Shown in pieces: positions 7,076-16,255 of a stretch of DNA of 64,000 nucleotides. Every line of letters starts with the position of its first letter. Position 1 is the first letter of the stretch. Made by a program: the position numbers and the translations under genes. The stretch covers positions 36,254 to 100,253 of the forward strand of contig JBLNBN010000064.1 of the NCBI GenBank assembly GCA_050260015.1, written 5' to 3'. This DNA comes from JBLNBN01 sp050260015 (lineage in GTDB: Bacteria; Bacteroidota; Ignavibacteria; Kapaibacteriales; UBA2268). The notes under the pieces were generated by a model. That model was not told the DNA's origin, did not search any database, and saw only the letters and a program-made list of their open reading frames with translations.

Positions 7076-7834
7076 TTAAAGTTTATATTGCAACATAAAG
7101 GTTAAGCCAAAGATTTGAGCGGGATTCTCGACTCGCTTTTGCCTGTAGCCGGGCGATAGGAGTTCGCCACGTTCGTCGTCGGCGCCGATTAAATTCATAT
7201 ACGTATAGTGCGAGCTGATATTAACGTAGTATCCCTTGCCCAATTCTCCGTCCACTCCCAATCTAAAGCTTGGGCCGACGCGGAATGCGTTCTTTTTAGA
7301 TCCGGTTATCATCCGGTCCTCGAATTCGGGATTCTGGTAATCTATCTCGTAGGAATAATGCTGGTTGTGCACAAAGCTAGCGCGAATTTCTGGTCCTGCC
7401 CAGGCGCGCGCCTTCGCAAAATTCATCCTGTAGAAGACGTAGTGCGCTCCTGTGTAGATTTGGAATATATTCAAATTATCGCTGAAGTAGGTCTTCGTGG
7501 TGTATCCTTCCGGCACTCTTTCCTTACCGACGTAAAAGGAATAATCGATGCCGACCGGGACTCTCCAGCGTTTCTTTTGGTCGATCACAAAAGTGGCGCG
7601 GGCGTCTATCCCGCTTTGTGAATTGTCGAAGCTACCTCCGCGAAAATCTCCCTGTTCGGGCTTTAGCGGAACAAATGGTTTTTTTGCGTCCTGACTTCCA
7701 ATTATCCAGGATTCTGAAAGGCCTAAGCCCACATAAATTTCTCTGAATGTTTGGGCCGATGATATTGCCGACGGTAGGAATGAGATAATGATTACAAAAG
7801 CGAGCAGCTTAATTGGAGAAATAATATGTTTCAC
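7076..7834 (-). CDS. Outer-membrane beta-barrel protein
   Basis: 252 residues starting with GTG at 7832-7834; an AGGG Shine-Dalgarno site sits seven bases upstream inside the end of the GT2 gene. A signal peptide occupies about residues 1-27 (hydrophobic LLAFVIIISFLPSAISSA). The rest consists of amphipathic beta strands with aromatic girdles (for example RVPVGIDYSFYVG, YYVNISSHYTYMNLIG) and ends in the strand GLTFMLQYKL, as expected for an eight- or ten-stranded barrel recognised by the BAM complex. The function is not known. It sits between two glycosyltransferase genes in a minus-strand operon, so an envelope role is certain in location but not in detail. Confidence 0.82.
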   Translation of the reverse strand: MKHIISPIKLLAFVIIISFLPSAISSAQTFREIYVGLGLSESWIIGSQDAKKPFVPLKPEQGDFRGGSFDNSQSGIDARATFVIDQKKRWRVPVGIDYSFYVGKERVPEGYTTKTYFSDNLNIFQIYTGAHYVFYRMNFAKARAWAGPEIRASFVHNQHYSYEIDYQNPEFEDRMITGSKKNAFRVGPSFRLGVDGELGKGYYVNISSHYTYMNLIGADDERGELLSPGYRQKRVENPAQIFGLTFMLQYKL

Positions 7835-7835
7835 G

Positions 7836-8900
7836 CTATACCCTTTCTTTTATGCTATAAGTTTGCAAATTTTCAGGAGAATTCTTAATTATCATCTCGC
7901 CAAGCAGCCCAAGAGAAGTAATCTGAACGCCGACAATAATCAGCGCTACGCCGAGCAGGGCAAGCGGTCGATTGCTTAGCGAGGTTAAGCCTGCCGCCCA
8001 CTCTATCGTCAACCAGCCGTCTATCAGGAAACCTAAGATAACCAGTAGCATTCCTATGCTTCCAAAGAAATGCAGCGGTTTCTTGAGGTATTTTGTGGTA
8101 AAGACGACGGTAAGAAGATCCAAAAAGCCGTTAATAAATCTGGACAGGCCGAATTTCGACTTGCCGAATCTTCGCGCGTAGTGCTTTACCGGGAGCTCCG
8201 TTACCTTAAAGCCGTCGCGGTGCGCAAGCGCGGGAAGAAATCTATGCATTTCGCCGTACACCCGGAGAGATTTTACAACTTCATAGCGATAGGCCTTCAG
8301 CCCGCAGTTGAAGTCGTGGAGCTTTAGCCCGCTCGCTACGGAGGTAATATAATTAAACAACTTCGAGGGAGCTGTCTTCGATAAAGGATCTTTTCGGTTC
8401 TGCTTCCAACCGCTGACTAAGTCATAGCCTTCTTTTAGCTTATTTATTAAATTAGGAACTTCCTGCGGATCGTCCTGAAGGTCGGCGTCCATAGTAACAA
8501 CGTATTGCCCCTTAGCCGCGGCGAACCCAACGGCTAAAGCCGCCGATTTGCCATAATTTCTTCTGAACCTGATACCGCGGAACTTATTATTCCTGGCGTG
8601 TATTTGCTTTATTACGTCGAAAGAGCCGTCAGTCGAGCCGTCGTCAACCATTATAACTTCGTATCGGTTGTTCGCATGCTTGGACAATACGTCCTCCAAT
8701 TGCAAAGCCAGTTCCGGCAACGATTCCTCCTCGTTGAAAAGAGGTATGACGACGCTTACTATATTCAAAGGGTGCGTGCGCTCCGGCCTTGGATATGGCT
8801 TTCCGCTATGCTGCGGCGTTTGAGGATTATTTCTTTGCGAACCGGATTGCGTTTCTCGGTTTGGACGTCTTTGCTTTGAGTAGTTTTGCTCGTCGGGCAC
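7836..8900 (-). CDS. Glycosyltransferase family 2, polyprenyl-phosphate sugar transferase type (GtrB/ArnC-like)
   Basis: 354 residues. The start is GTG at 8898-8900, supported by GGAG seven bases upstream. A polar, proline- and arginine-rich extension of about 45 residues precedes the catalytic domain (VSVVIPLFNEEESLPELA), with the DDGSTDGS motif near 92, the metal-binding DADLQDDP near 140, and a QxxRW-like region. Two membrane helices near residues 280-305 and 315-340 anchor it. This layout is that of enzymes that charge undecaprenyl phosphate with glucose, a modified arabinose or similar sugars for later use at the periplasmic face. The DUF2723 protein at 40-42 kb is the sort of polytopic enzyme that could use such donors, although it is not adjacent. 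Confidence 0.9.
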   Translation of the reverse strand: MPDEQNYSKQRRPNRETQSGSQRNNPQTPQHSGKPYPRPERTHPLNIVSVVIPLFNEEESLPELALQLEDVLSKHANNRYEVIMVDDGSTDGSFDVIKQIHARNNKFRGIRFRRNYGKSAALAVGFAAAKGQYVVTMDADLQDDPQEVPNLINKLKEGYDLVSGWKQNRKDPLSKTAPSKLFNYITSVASGLKLHDFNCGLKAYRYEVVKSLRVYGEMHRFLPALAHRDGFKVTELPVKHYARRFGKSKFGLSRFINGFLDLLTVVFTTKYLKKPLHFFGSIGMLLVILGFLIDGWLTIEWAAGLTSLSNRPLALLGVALIIVGVQITSLGLLGEMIIKNSPENLQTYSIKERV

Positions 8901-8937
8901 TTTTTAACTCCGGTAAAATTCAAATATACAAAATCTT

Positions 8938-9708
8938 TTAAATCTTTATAAATTTTCTAGCAATATAAGAGCCATTTTTTAATTGAAATCGAAAGAAATA
9001 TACTGACGGAGGCAACGAATTTAAGTTTATCTCAGCGGTCTTCTCAATTCTGCCCTTAAGAACCTCGTTTCCTAATGCGTCCAGAATGGAGTAATCTCCA
9101 GAATCATCCAAGCCCTTTATCCTAAGCTCGTCGCTTGCCGGGAGGGGATACATTACAAAGTCATTATTTTCTTCGTAAGCCGACGTATTTCCGTCGTTCA
9201 GCCAAACCTTGATAATAAACCTGGTATGAGCGGAATTCGTAATAATTGCATGAAGCGAATCTTTCATATTGAATTTATAGACGATACCGCCCATAATATC
9301 CGTTAAAACGGCAGAATCAACTGTTTTGGGAATGTTGTCCCACCCTATAGAAAGTTGTTCCGCGCCGCCCCATTGTACCCAAAGCCTATACTCCCTGTAA
9401 TAATGCGAGCTGTCGCTGGGTATCGAACGGTAATCGGCGTAAGAATACATCATATCATTCCTGGCCGAATCCGGGAAATAAACGAACGCATGCAGTATAT
9501 TGCCGCGCGGATGCATAGGCGGTAGTTCCGCTTCCCCTAAACTGGTGTCGAGCCAGTTTGTCGCATTCTTTAAAACGCCCAGGCGCAAAGTAGGTTTTGC
9601 TTTTACGCCAAAGTTGTCCGTAATATATATATTAGTCGTCCATTCCTGCTGCGCGTTCAGCGCTTGGGCTCCTATTAAAAGAGCAATAATTATTATAAGT
9701 TTTTTCAT
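8938..9708 (-). CDS. Secreted protein with T9SS type A sorting domain
   Basis: 256 residues with a signal peptide (MKKLIIIIALLIGAQALNAQ) and GGAG eight bases before the start. The middle, about residues 25-175, is a beta-rich domain I do not recognise, with many Trp and Tyr. The last 75 residues form the sorting domain: YPLPASDELRI, then YSILDALGNEVLKG, then the Pxx-VYFFRFQ segment and a final KKF-like end (ARKFIKI). Such domains direct export by the type IX system and are usually cleaved during surface anchoring. It is the last of five secreted-protein genes that lie in a row on this strand, downstream of a strong terminator at 9761, so it is probably transcribed separately. Confidence 0.88.
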   Translation of the reverse strand: MKKLIIIIALLIGAQALNAQQEWTTNIYITDNFGVKAKPTLRLGVLKNATNWLDTSLGEAELPPMHPRGNILHAFVYFPDSARNDMMYSYADYRSIPSDSSHYYREYRLWVQWGGAEQLSIGWDNIPKTVDSAVLTDIMGGIVYKFNMKDSLHAIITNSAHTRFIIKVWLNDGNTSAYEENNDFVMYPLPASDELRIKGLDDSGDYSILDALGNEVLKGRIEKTAEINLNSLPPSVYFFRFQLKNGSYIARKFIKI

Positions 9709-9760
9709 TTCATGTTCTCCATTATTATGAATTTTAACGTATCGATCGCTCCCAGATTTT

Positions 9761-9795
9761 AAAAAAAGGGACAGCGCAATCGCTTGCGCTGCCCC
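9761..9795 (-). terminator. Rho-independent terminator of the 1060-residue surface protein gene
   Basis: Read on the minus strand: stem GGGGCAGCGCAA (9795-9784), loop of four bases, near-complementary TTGCGCTGTCCC (9779-9768), then seven T (9767-9761). It sits 24 bases after the stop codon of the upstream gene. Confidence 0.92.
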
Positions 9796-9818
9796 AACTT
9801 TTCTAATTCTCGGCGTAA

Positions 9819-12800
9819 TTATTTAACTACGCTTATCTTTGCGATAACGGTTGCATTGTTTTGCGTGAACTTAACAATGTATGCGCCGTTAGCTAAAGTA
9901 GTAGCGTCGAGGCTTACGTTGTAAGCGCCGGGAGCCATGCGGCCATCAGCTAAAGTGGAGACCTTAGCGCCCGTAGCGTCGAATAATTCGACAGTAACGT
10001 TAGCTTCTTCGGAAACCGTGTAGGTTACGTTTGTAGCCGTAGCTACAGGGTTGTTGCCTACCGTCAATGCCATTTCGAGCGAGCCGGAGGTAAGTACTCT
10101 TACTGCGTCGAAAGGAGCGTTGTCGATAACGATTTCTTTGTTTTCGCCGCGCTTAACCGTACCGAAGATTCTGCCTGTGCCGGCGTCAACGAAGGTTAAT
10201 TCGCGGGTTGCGTTAGTTACGTTAACAGTTACCGGGTAAGTAACCGATTGAAGTCTGATAAGAGCTTCCGAGCTTGCGCTTAAGTAAGTGTTGCCGTCGA
10301 AACGAGCGTCGAAGAGGTCTGCCGGAGGAGCCGGAGGAAGTTCGAACATCGAAACAACGCCGCTGTTGGAGTTCAAGTAGAGTTCGTAGCTGTTCGAGGC
10401 TTTGTCGCGAAGCGCGAGCTTGGTCGAAGCGGCTAAAATATCATTCTTGCTTGCATTAAAGACGGATTCCTTTTTCGGGATAAACGGAGCGACAAGCTTA
10501 AGGTAACCGTCGCTGTTTACTTTAATCCAGTAGCCTAAGCCAGGAGTAAGTACGCTAACTTCTTCGTAGCCGCGACCGGTCTTGTAGGACCATACGCCGT
10601 ACTTAGTAGTGTAGCTCTTGTCCGGAACCGGGCTGTTCTGGAAGCGTGTAAATGCGATGTCAGCAACGTTTATCGGAACTGAAAGAGCGCCGATACAGTT
10701 CCAACCGCCGTAGAATTCAGGCTGATCGGGGTCGCTTCTGTCGCCTTGGTAAACGCGGATAGCGTCGTACGGAGGATTCTCGATAGAGATTTCGTACATT
10801 TCAGTTCCAGCGAACTGACGGTCAATGGCGTCGCCGTACTTAATGAAGTATCCGATGCCGGGGCGAAGGATTTCTTCAGATTGATACTGGTTCTGCGAGA
10901 AGAAGTAAGGTATGTTGATAGCGTTCGGGAATACCGTCTTCCAGTAAGCGTTCAGAGGACGCAACGGGAGAGAGAGTAAGTTCCAACCGCGGCTGATCGT
11001 AGGCATACCGTTAGCTGTATCGATAGTTTTGGGCAACGTGTACTCAATGATGAAGTCATTGATGCGAGCGTCGGTAAACGTATAGTAGAATGTAGAACCG
11101 CCGCCGGAGGTAGCGTTTCTCATATCAACTGCCGGGAACAGGGTTCCGTTCTGAGTGTCGCGTAAGTATACTCTTGCGCCTTCCGGGAATTGGGAAACGT
11201 CCCATTGCAAAGTAACGGGATAGTACTGAGCTGCGCCTGCATTGAAACGTACATAGAAGATGTGCGATTTCTTGTCTACATAGCTGCGGATATCGCGGGA
11301 TACCGAGCGGGGCGTAGTTCTGTTAGGAGTAAGATCGCTTAAGCCATAAGGATATTTAGCGGCCAAATCTTTGTAGAGCTGAGGTTCGAAGTAGAATCTA
11401 GCGCCAAATTCGGTCGGGGACATATCGGAAGTAGCTGCGCGTTCGCCGTAGATTTCATCAACGTCGTCCGTTGCGCGATCGCCGGTTCCAAAGACTAATT
11501 GTACGTCGTCGCCAACTGCGCCGCGGGAGTTGCGTAAGTTAAGCACGATGCCTCCGGGGTGATCGATAGGATTCTGATCGCCGGCCGGTTCAAACGGGTT
11601 ACGGAGGTAGATGAAAGTAACTTTCATTCTAACGGGATTCGTCTTTGCGTAAGGCGACTTAAATGTCAAGTAGCCGGTGTAGATACCGGATTTTTCCGGA
11701 TCGTTCGGGTCGTTGAGATTCAAAGCGGTAGGATCGCCAATGATTTCTAAGTTGATCTTACCTTGAGCCATTGTGGGCGCGCCGCGCGGGTTGTTACGGC
11801 TTCCGAGGATGTCGTTATCGATATAGTTAATGTAACCGTAGCGCGAAGCGGCGGGAATAGGATTTTCGTCGCTTGTAGCTATTTTAACGGTTCTGAATTT
11901 CAGCCACGGTTGATCGCTTTCGATCTCAACCTGGTTAAGTCTCGTAGATGTTACGTTGTTTTCCAACTTAACTATTTGAGTGGCAAGTCCGCCGTTTACG
12001 TCAACCGTGATAGGCAGATCTAATTCAAAGTAACCTTCTTTAGGATTGGAGATGGTATAGCCCAAGCTCGGATCCGACGGGAAGTAGAAATTAGGTTCCT
12101 GGTCGGTTAAGTGAAGATAGATCGTACCGGGACGATAGGGCTCAACCTGGAAATTCGGGTTAAGTTCTTCGCCGATAAGGTCGTCGTTACGTACGCCTAA
12201 GATACCTTTGTTCTGGTCTACGGAAGGATAATCGATAGGATATCTTACCGGATCCCATTTTTTCATAGCTTTCTTAGGTTCGTCTTTTGTAATGTCGAAG
12301 TCGTTGTAACGTATCGAACGGTTGTCAAGGTAGATCGGAGTTTGTTGCCAGGTCTTGTTCGGATCGCCTGCAGTTTCGCGACCAATAACTTTAAAGCGAA
12401 CATACATAAGCACCTTCCAAGCGCGAGGCTCGAAGCTGCTGTTGTGAGGTAAAGGCTTAGGAGAAGAAGCTACGAAAGTTGCTCTTCTGCCGCGGCCTGC
12501 TTGGTTAGGATTGCTTTCCCAAGTCTGTTGTTGAATCTGGTACCAATAAAGATTATCTCTTTGGTCGTCCCAGGAGACGTTGAAGCCTTTAGCCGTAGGC
12601 GGTTCTTCAGGAGTAACAAGTCCTAATTGCTCCATGTAATTCGGGTGATCGAGTTCAAAGCCGACGACTCTTACTGCCGACGAATCGTACATCAGCGAAA
12701 AAGAGAAGCTTTGAATAGGAAGCGGAATATAGGTATCGTCGATTTGATACCAATCGTTCCTGATCCAGATAGGCAATAAGAACTCTCTCGTCTTCGAAGT

Positions 12801-13001
12801 CGAAGGCGGAACCCATAATCGAGCATCGGGATAAAGGAATTGGTTAAAATCATCTGCGCCTGTCAAGCTCAAATAGGGCAAGATAGGGCGGGTGAGCGCC
12901 TGAGCGTAACCGCGTTCACTTATTCCCAGCGTCAGTAAAGCAGCTAGAAATATCCCGAGCGTTAGGTTAAGTACTCGTGAATGTGATAAGAGTTTCTTCA
13001 T
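9819..13001 (-). CDS. T9SS-exported surface protein with cohesin-like domain
   Basis: 1060 residues with a long signal peptide ending near residue 34 (SERGYAQA) and a strong GGGGGT ribosome site six bases before ATG. Residues about 60-230 resemble a cohesin module: FSFSLMYDSSAVRVVGFELD near the start and LMYVRFKVIG near the end, the pattern that typifies cohesins outside cellulosomes. A middle region has paired repeats of NGGxA and Ig-like strands. Two short related segments (GWNLLSLPLRPLN near 675, and GWNCIGALSVPIN near 770) are repeats found in many Bacteroidota cargo proteins. The C-terminal 80 residues (TVSEEANVTVELFDATGAKV to KISVVK) are a FlgD-like type A sorting domain. It forms the third gene of the surface cluster and ends at the terminator at 9761. 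Confidence 0.88.
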   Translation of the reverse strand: MKKLLSHSRVLNLTLGIFLAALLTLGISERGYAQALTRPILPYLSLTGADDFNQFLYPDARLWVPPSTSKTREFLLPIWIRNDWYQIDDTYIPLPIQSFSFSLMYDSSAVRVVGFELDHPNYMEQLGLVTPEEPPTAKGFNVSWDDQRDNLYWYQIQQQTWESNPNQAGRGRRATFVASSPKPLPHNSSFEPRAWKVLMYVRFKVIGRETAGDPNKTWQQTPIYLDNRSIRYNDFDITKDEPKKAMKKWDPVRYPIDYPSVDQNKGILGVRNDDLIGEELNPNFQVEPYRPGTIYLHLTDQEPNFYFPSDPSLGYTISNPKEGYFELDLPITVDVNGGLATQIVKLENNVTSTRLNQVEIESDQPWLKFRTVKIATSDENPIPAASRYGYINYIDNDILGSRNNPRGAPTMAQGKINLEIIGDPTALNLNDPNDPEKSGIYTGYLTFKSPYAKTNPVRMKVTFIYLRNPFEPAGDQNPIDHPGGIVLNLRNSRGAVGDDVQLVFGTGDRATDDVDEIYGERAATSDMSPTEFGARFYFEPQLYKDLAAKYPYGLSDLTPNRTTPRSVSRDIRSYVDKKSHIFYVRFNAGAAQYYPVTLQWDVSQFPEGARVYLRDTQNGTLFPAVDMRNATSGGGSTFYYTFTDARINDFIIEYTLPKTIDTANGMPTISRGWNLLSLPLRPLNAYWKTVFPNAINIPYFFSQNQYQSEEILRPGIGYFIKYGDAIDRQFAGTEMYEISIENPPYDAIRVYQGDRSDPDQPEFYGGWNCIGALSVPINVADIAFTRFQNSPVPDKSYTTKYGVWSYKTGRGYEEVSVLTPGLGYWIKVNSDGYLKLVAPFIPKKESVFNASKNDILAASTKLALRDKASNSYELYLNSNSGVVSMFELPPAPPADLFDARFDGNTYLSASSEALIRLQSVTYPVTVNVTNATRELTFVDAGTGRIFGTVKRGENKEIVIDNAPFDAVRVLTSGSLEMALTVGNNPVATATNVTYTVSEEANVTVELFDATGAKVSTLADGRMAPGAYNVSLDATTLANGAYIVKFTQNNATVIAKISVVK

Positions 13002-13012
13002 TTAGACCCCCA

Positions 13013-14218
13013 TTAATTGAAAAATACTTGTTTATTACTTATTAATAAAATCTTTGTCTTTATTCTGTAAGTTTCCGTTTGCATCCTCAGGATATATACT
13101 CCTTCGGGTAAATCGTTTACGTCCATATAAATTTCATTTTCCATTCGCGCCGTCTCCTTTACTTTTATCCCATTTACGTTTTCTATCGTCGCGCTCATAG
13201 CATCTATACCTTTTATATATAAGGCGGTATTTGTGCTCTCTATTTCAATTTGATCTATCTCATTTACCGAATTTGGCTTTGCCGTATCCGCGCTGTCCTT
13301 GGGCAGTTCAAGTGCGTTCCGTCTTAGCTGTTCCGGTAAAACGCATTCGCACAAGTTTTGTAATAACACTTCAGAAGCGATAGAAGTTACACCTGTATAC
13401 TTTTGATGTTTTTCTAAATCGATGTAAATTATATTATCTTTATCTTCGCTTAATACAAAGTTAATTATCGCCGTGTCCGCTTTAAGTTCGTATTCAAAGT
13501 TAGTCGTCTTTCCAACTGCGCTAATATTTGAAAATTTAAAAAAGCTAGTGTCCGTCAGACTGAATAGCGCTTTGAAACTATCAAATTTTGCATTTTTATC
13601 AACTACTACTCTTCCTATCAAACGCCTGCCATAGTTCGTTATGGTGTCTATTTCTAACTTCACTTCTGCGCCGCGCTCGGATTTATCCATTACTTTTGTT
13701 TCGACCGTCGCAGCCTCTAAAGTGTCATATACCTTTTTGAATTCCTCCGTAAATTCAATCGATGTTAGTTTGACAATACTGGTATCCGCGCAATCGCTTT
13801 TCGATTCAACCAGGAAGCCAATTAATGGCTTGTTCCCGCTCACAGGCGGATTCGAAAATATCATCGTCGTTGCGAAACCTCTAACCAAGCCTTTCTGGGC
13901 GTCTATCGACATATCATGCGCTTCGAATGCCTCCGATAAAGTGCCTATATATATCGGTTGGATAAATTTTATCTTTTCCGGGTTATAGGAAATATCATAG
14001 TCAAATCCATAGAGCGAATCAATTAGTTTTATACTTCCTATGTCAATCAAAAGTAGAACTTCTCTGCCTCCAGGTTTATCTTTATCGCATAAATCAACTT
14101 TGCTATAAGGATAAATTTTTGCTTTAAGGGTTTCGACCTTGGAAAATAATTCCGGAGAGTTGCCGGCGAAAGCCGACAACGCTCCGAAAATAAACAATAT
14201 CAAAGAACGCGCGCGCAT
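13013..14218 (-). CDS. T9SS-exported protein with cohesin-like domain
   Basis: 401 residues. Its ATG overlaps the stop of the upstream gene as TAATG, so translation is coupled. A signal peptide covers residues 1-19. Residues about 45-175 have the cohesin-like pattern: LLLIDIGS, then YGFDYDISYNPEKIKFIQPIYIG, and a hydrophobic strand followed by a small loop near LIGFLVES. A second similar beta domain follows at about 185-285. The C-terminal 80 residues, with ALYIKGIDAMSATIENVNGI, LPEGVYILRMQTE and a final KILLISN, form a sorting-type domain, though the end is shorter and more diverged than in its neighbours. Base composition is more AT-rich than in the flanking giant genes, which may point to weaker translational selection or a different history. 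Confidence 0.82.
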   Translation of the reverse strand: MRARSLILFIFGALSAFAGNSPELFSKVETLKAKIYPYSKVDLCDKDKPGGREVLLLIDIGSIKLIDSLYGFDYDISYNPEKIKFIQPIYIGTLSEAFEAHDMSIDAQKGLVRGFATTMIFSNPPVSGNKPLIGFLVESKSDCADTSIVKLTSIEFTEEFKKVYDTLEAATVETKVMDKSERGAEVKLEIDTITNYGRRLIGRVVVDKNAKFDSFKALFSLTDTSFFKFSNISAVGKTTNFEYELKADTAIINFVLSEDKDNIIYIDLEKHQKYTGVTSIASEVLLQNLCECVLPEQLRRNALELPKDSADTAKPNSVNEIDQIEIESTNTALYIKGIDAMSATIENVNGIKVKETARMENEIYMDVNDLPEGVYILRMQTETYRIKTKILLISNKQVFFN

Positions 14219-16170
14219 TATTTCGTTATTACGAAAGTACCGGTTGCGGAAGCCGCGCCTTCGAGTTTGTAAAGATACATACCGTTAGCGAGGTTTGCGC
14301 CTGCTTCGTTTCTAGCGTTCCAGTTAATGTTCTTTACGCCCATTTCCATGTTTTCGCTGGCGAGAGTAGCTACTCTGTTGCCAAACATATCATAGATAGC
14401 GAGCGTATAGAAACCGCTTACGGGAACGTTGATCGTGAAGTTAGCGTTCGAAATAACCGGGTTCGGGTTCATGCTAACTACCACGTTTGCAGCGGCGTCG
14501 TTAGCGGAGAGAACCAGATTGCGGTTGTTATAAACTTCGTCGTTAATTCTAATATCGTTGATGTTGAGGTTATTTTCATTTGTCGTGAAAACTACCCATG
14601 CGATAGGTTCGTTAGCTTCGAATTTACCAAGAGCGGAAACCACTGCTGTGGAGCCTTCGTAGCTGGTAAGAACTGTATTGCCGTCTTTCGTGTTAGCATC
14701 GATGCCGATAACGGAGCCGTTGATATCGAATTTCACGCCGAGAGCGCCGTCAAAACCGTTTTCGCTGTAGATAGGCATCCTGTAGGAGCCGGTACCTAAA
14801 GCTGCCGGGTTGTCGAACGTCAAAGTGTGCTTGCCTGCGAAGTCGACGGAAACCTTACCATAGTGAACTATAGTATCGAGCAACCAAGGAAGCTCGGGAA
14901 CTCTTGCCGAAGTATAGGCAAGGATAAGAGCCGCGTCGTATTCGTTTGCTTCAAAGAGAATTTGCTTCGTCGAGCTTACGTCAGTAGGAAGATCTTCAAA
15001 GAAATTCATGCTCTTTTTAGTTATAGAGACTTTCGTGCCTGCAAGTGTGCGGTAGTAACGACCATTGTGATTTACGTCCGCATGGTAAGCGGGACGTCTA
15101 CGGATAGAATCAAGGGGTTCATGTCTTGCGATAGAACGCATGATGATCCTTGAGTCGTTTACCGTTACGAAACGAGCCTGCTCCATACCATAGTGTCTTT
15201 GACCAGCGGCTTTGCTCATATCAGCGTCGCCGTCGCCCCACCATTCTTCAACATTGAGAACTGCTTTAGCGCCGAAGCGGAATCTAGCGTCCATTCTGCC
15301 AGTAGGAGGCCAAAGGTTGGAAAGATCCTCGCGATGACTAGCGTCTATGTACGAAGAACCAGGATTGTTTTCTATAAATACGTCGTTGATAAGCGCATTA
15401 ATGAATTCAGCCTGCTGACCGATTTCCTTACCTTCGCCTTTAAGGCCAATAGAGGAGCCTCTAGTCAGTATGGTTTTATCTTCATTAGACGCTAAAGTGT
15501 TGTTTCCACCGACCGGGCCGTATGTAAAATCAATAGAACCTTGTTTGCTTATCGGATCCTTCGACTTGTAGATAATTACTTGGAAATTAGCTACGGAGTT
15601 CTTAAGGATCGTGCCGTTCATGTTATAATTAATGTTAAGGTCTTTCCACTGAATAATAACGCTGCTGTCAGTTCTCTTATACGCAATGTACGACATAAGA
15701 AATCTGTTAGTAACGTCGGCTTCCCACCTGTAGTAGTGATCTCCCCAGAAAGGAGCCAATACGTTAACGGGGGATGTAACGTCGCTGTTGAAAAGCGCGC
15801 GGGGATCGTTAGGGATCGTGTTCGGAGGAAGTAAGATAGTATTACCGTCTTTTCTTCCAAAGGTAACGAAACCGTTTACGTTAACCCATACTTTATCATA
15901 TATTTCGCCATTGAACTCAAATTGGAAGCCTAAGTCTACCCTGGCGTAACCGTCATTCGGATTCGGCACGTCAAAGTTCGGAGGCAAGCCAAACTGAGTC
16001 GGCGGGATAATGTGAACTTGGGGATCGTTGAAAACGTCGATTTCTTGGTAGCCGCCAGTAACGACTCTAACAGTATCGAATTCCCCGAAGACTTGCGCGT
16101 TGGCGGGTTGCACCAGGGCTATTGCCCAGAGCGCCACCATAGCCGCTACACAAAATAGAATTTTTCTCAT
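14218..16170 (-). CDS. T9SS-exported surface protein with nidogen-like N-terminus and FlgD-like sorting domain
   Basis: 650 residues with a signal peptide ending after ANAQ (residue 26) and GGAG seven bases before ATG. Residues about 60-260 contain VDLGFQFEFNGEIYDKVWVNVNGFVTFG and LAPFWGDHYYR, the hallmarks of the nidogen-like extracellular domain. Residues about 455-560 (YRMPIYSENGFDGALGVKFDINGSVIG to NLNINDIRINDEVYNN) are cohesin-like, with the motif near the end that often resembles a dockerin-adjacent strand. The last 85 residues are a typical FlgD-like/T9SS sorting domain: NPNPVISNANFTINV, LAIYDMFGNRVATL, and ANGMYLYKLEG. It is followed without gap by the 401-residue gene, and lies 85 bases downstream of the giant gene, with a hairpin between. 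Confidence 0.88.
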   Translation of the reverse strand: MRKILFCVAAMVALWAIALVQPANAQVFGEFDTVRVVTGGYQEIDVFNDPQVHIIPPTQFGLPPNFDVPNPNDGYARVDLGFQFEFNGEIYDKVWVNVNGFVTFGRKDGNTILLPPNTIPNDPRALFNSDVTSPVNVLAPFWGDHYYRWEADVTNRFLMSYIAYKRTDSSVIIQWKDLNINYNMNGTILKNSVANFQVIIYKSKDPISKQGSIDFTYGPVGGNNTLASNEDKTILTRGSSIGLKGEGKEIGQQAEFINALINDVFIENNPGSSYIDASHREDLSNLWPPTGRMDARFRFGAKAVLNVEEWWGDGDADMSKAAGQRHYGMEQARFVTVNDSRIIMRSIARHEPLDSIRRRPAYHADVNHNGRYYRTLAGTKVSITKKSMNFFEDLPTDVSSTKQILFEANEYDAALILAYTSARVPELPWLLDTIVHYGKVSVDFAGKHTLTFDNPAALGTGSYRMPIYSENGFDGALGVKFDINGSVIGIDANTKDGNTVLTSYEGSTAVVSALGKFEANEPIAWVVFTTNENNLNINDIRINDEVYNNRNLVLSANDAAANVVVSMNPNPVISNANFTINVPVSGFYTLAIYDMFGNRVATLASENMEMGVKNINWNARNEAGANLANGMYLYKLEGAASATGTFVITK

Positions 16171-16221
16171 TTTTATCTCCGTTTATTATAAATATTTTTT
16201 CCGATTTTAATTATTTAATCA

Positions 16222-16243
16222 GTGGGCGGGCTTTCCCGCCCAC
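16222..16243 (-). terminator. Hairpin, possible terminator of the giant gene
   Basis: Minus strand stem GTGGGCGGG (16243-16235), four-base loop, CCCGCCCAC (16230-16222), followed by an AT-rich tract that lacks a pure T run. It sits 13 bases after the stop of the 2688-residue gene. It may attenuate rather than fully stop transcription into the next surface gene. Confidence 0.6.
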
Positions 16244-16255
16244 ATTTTTAAACAA

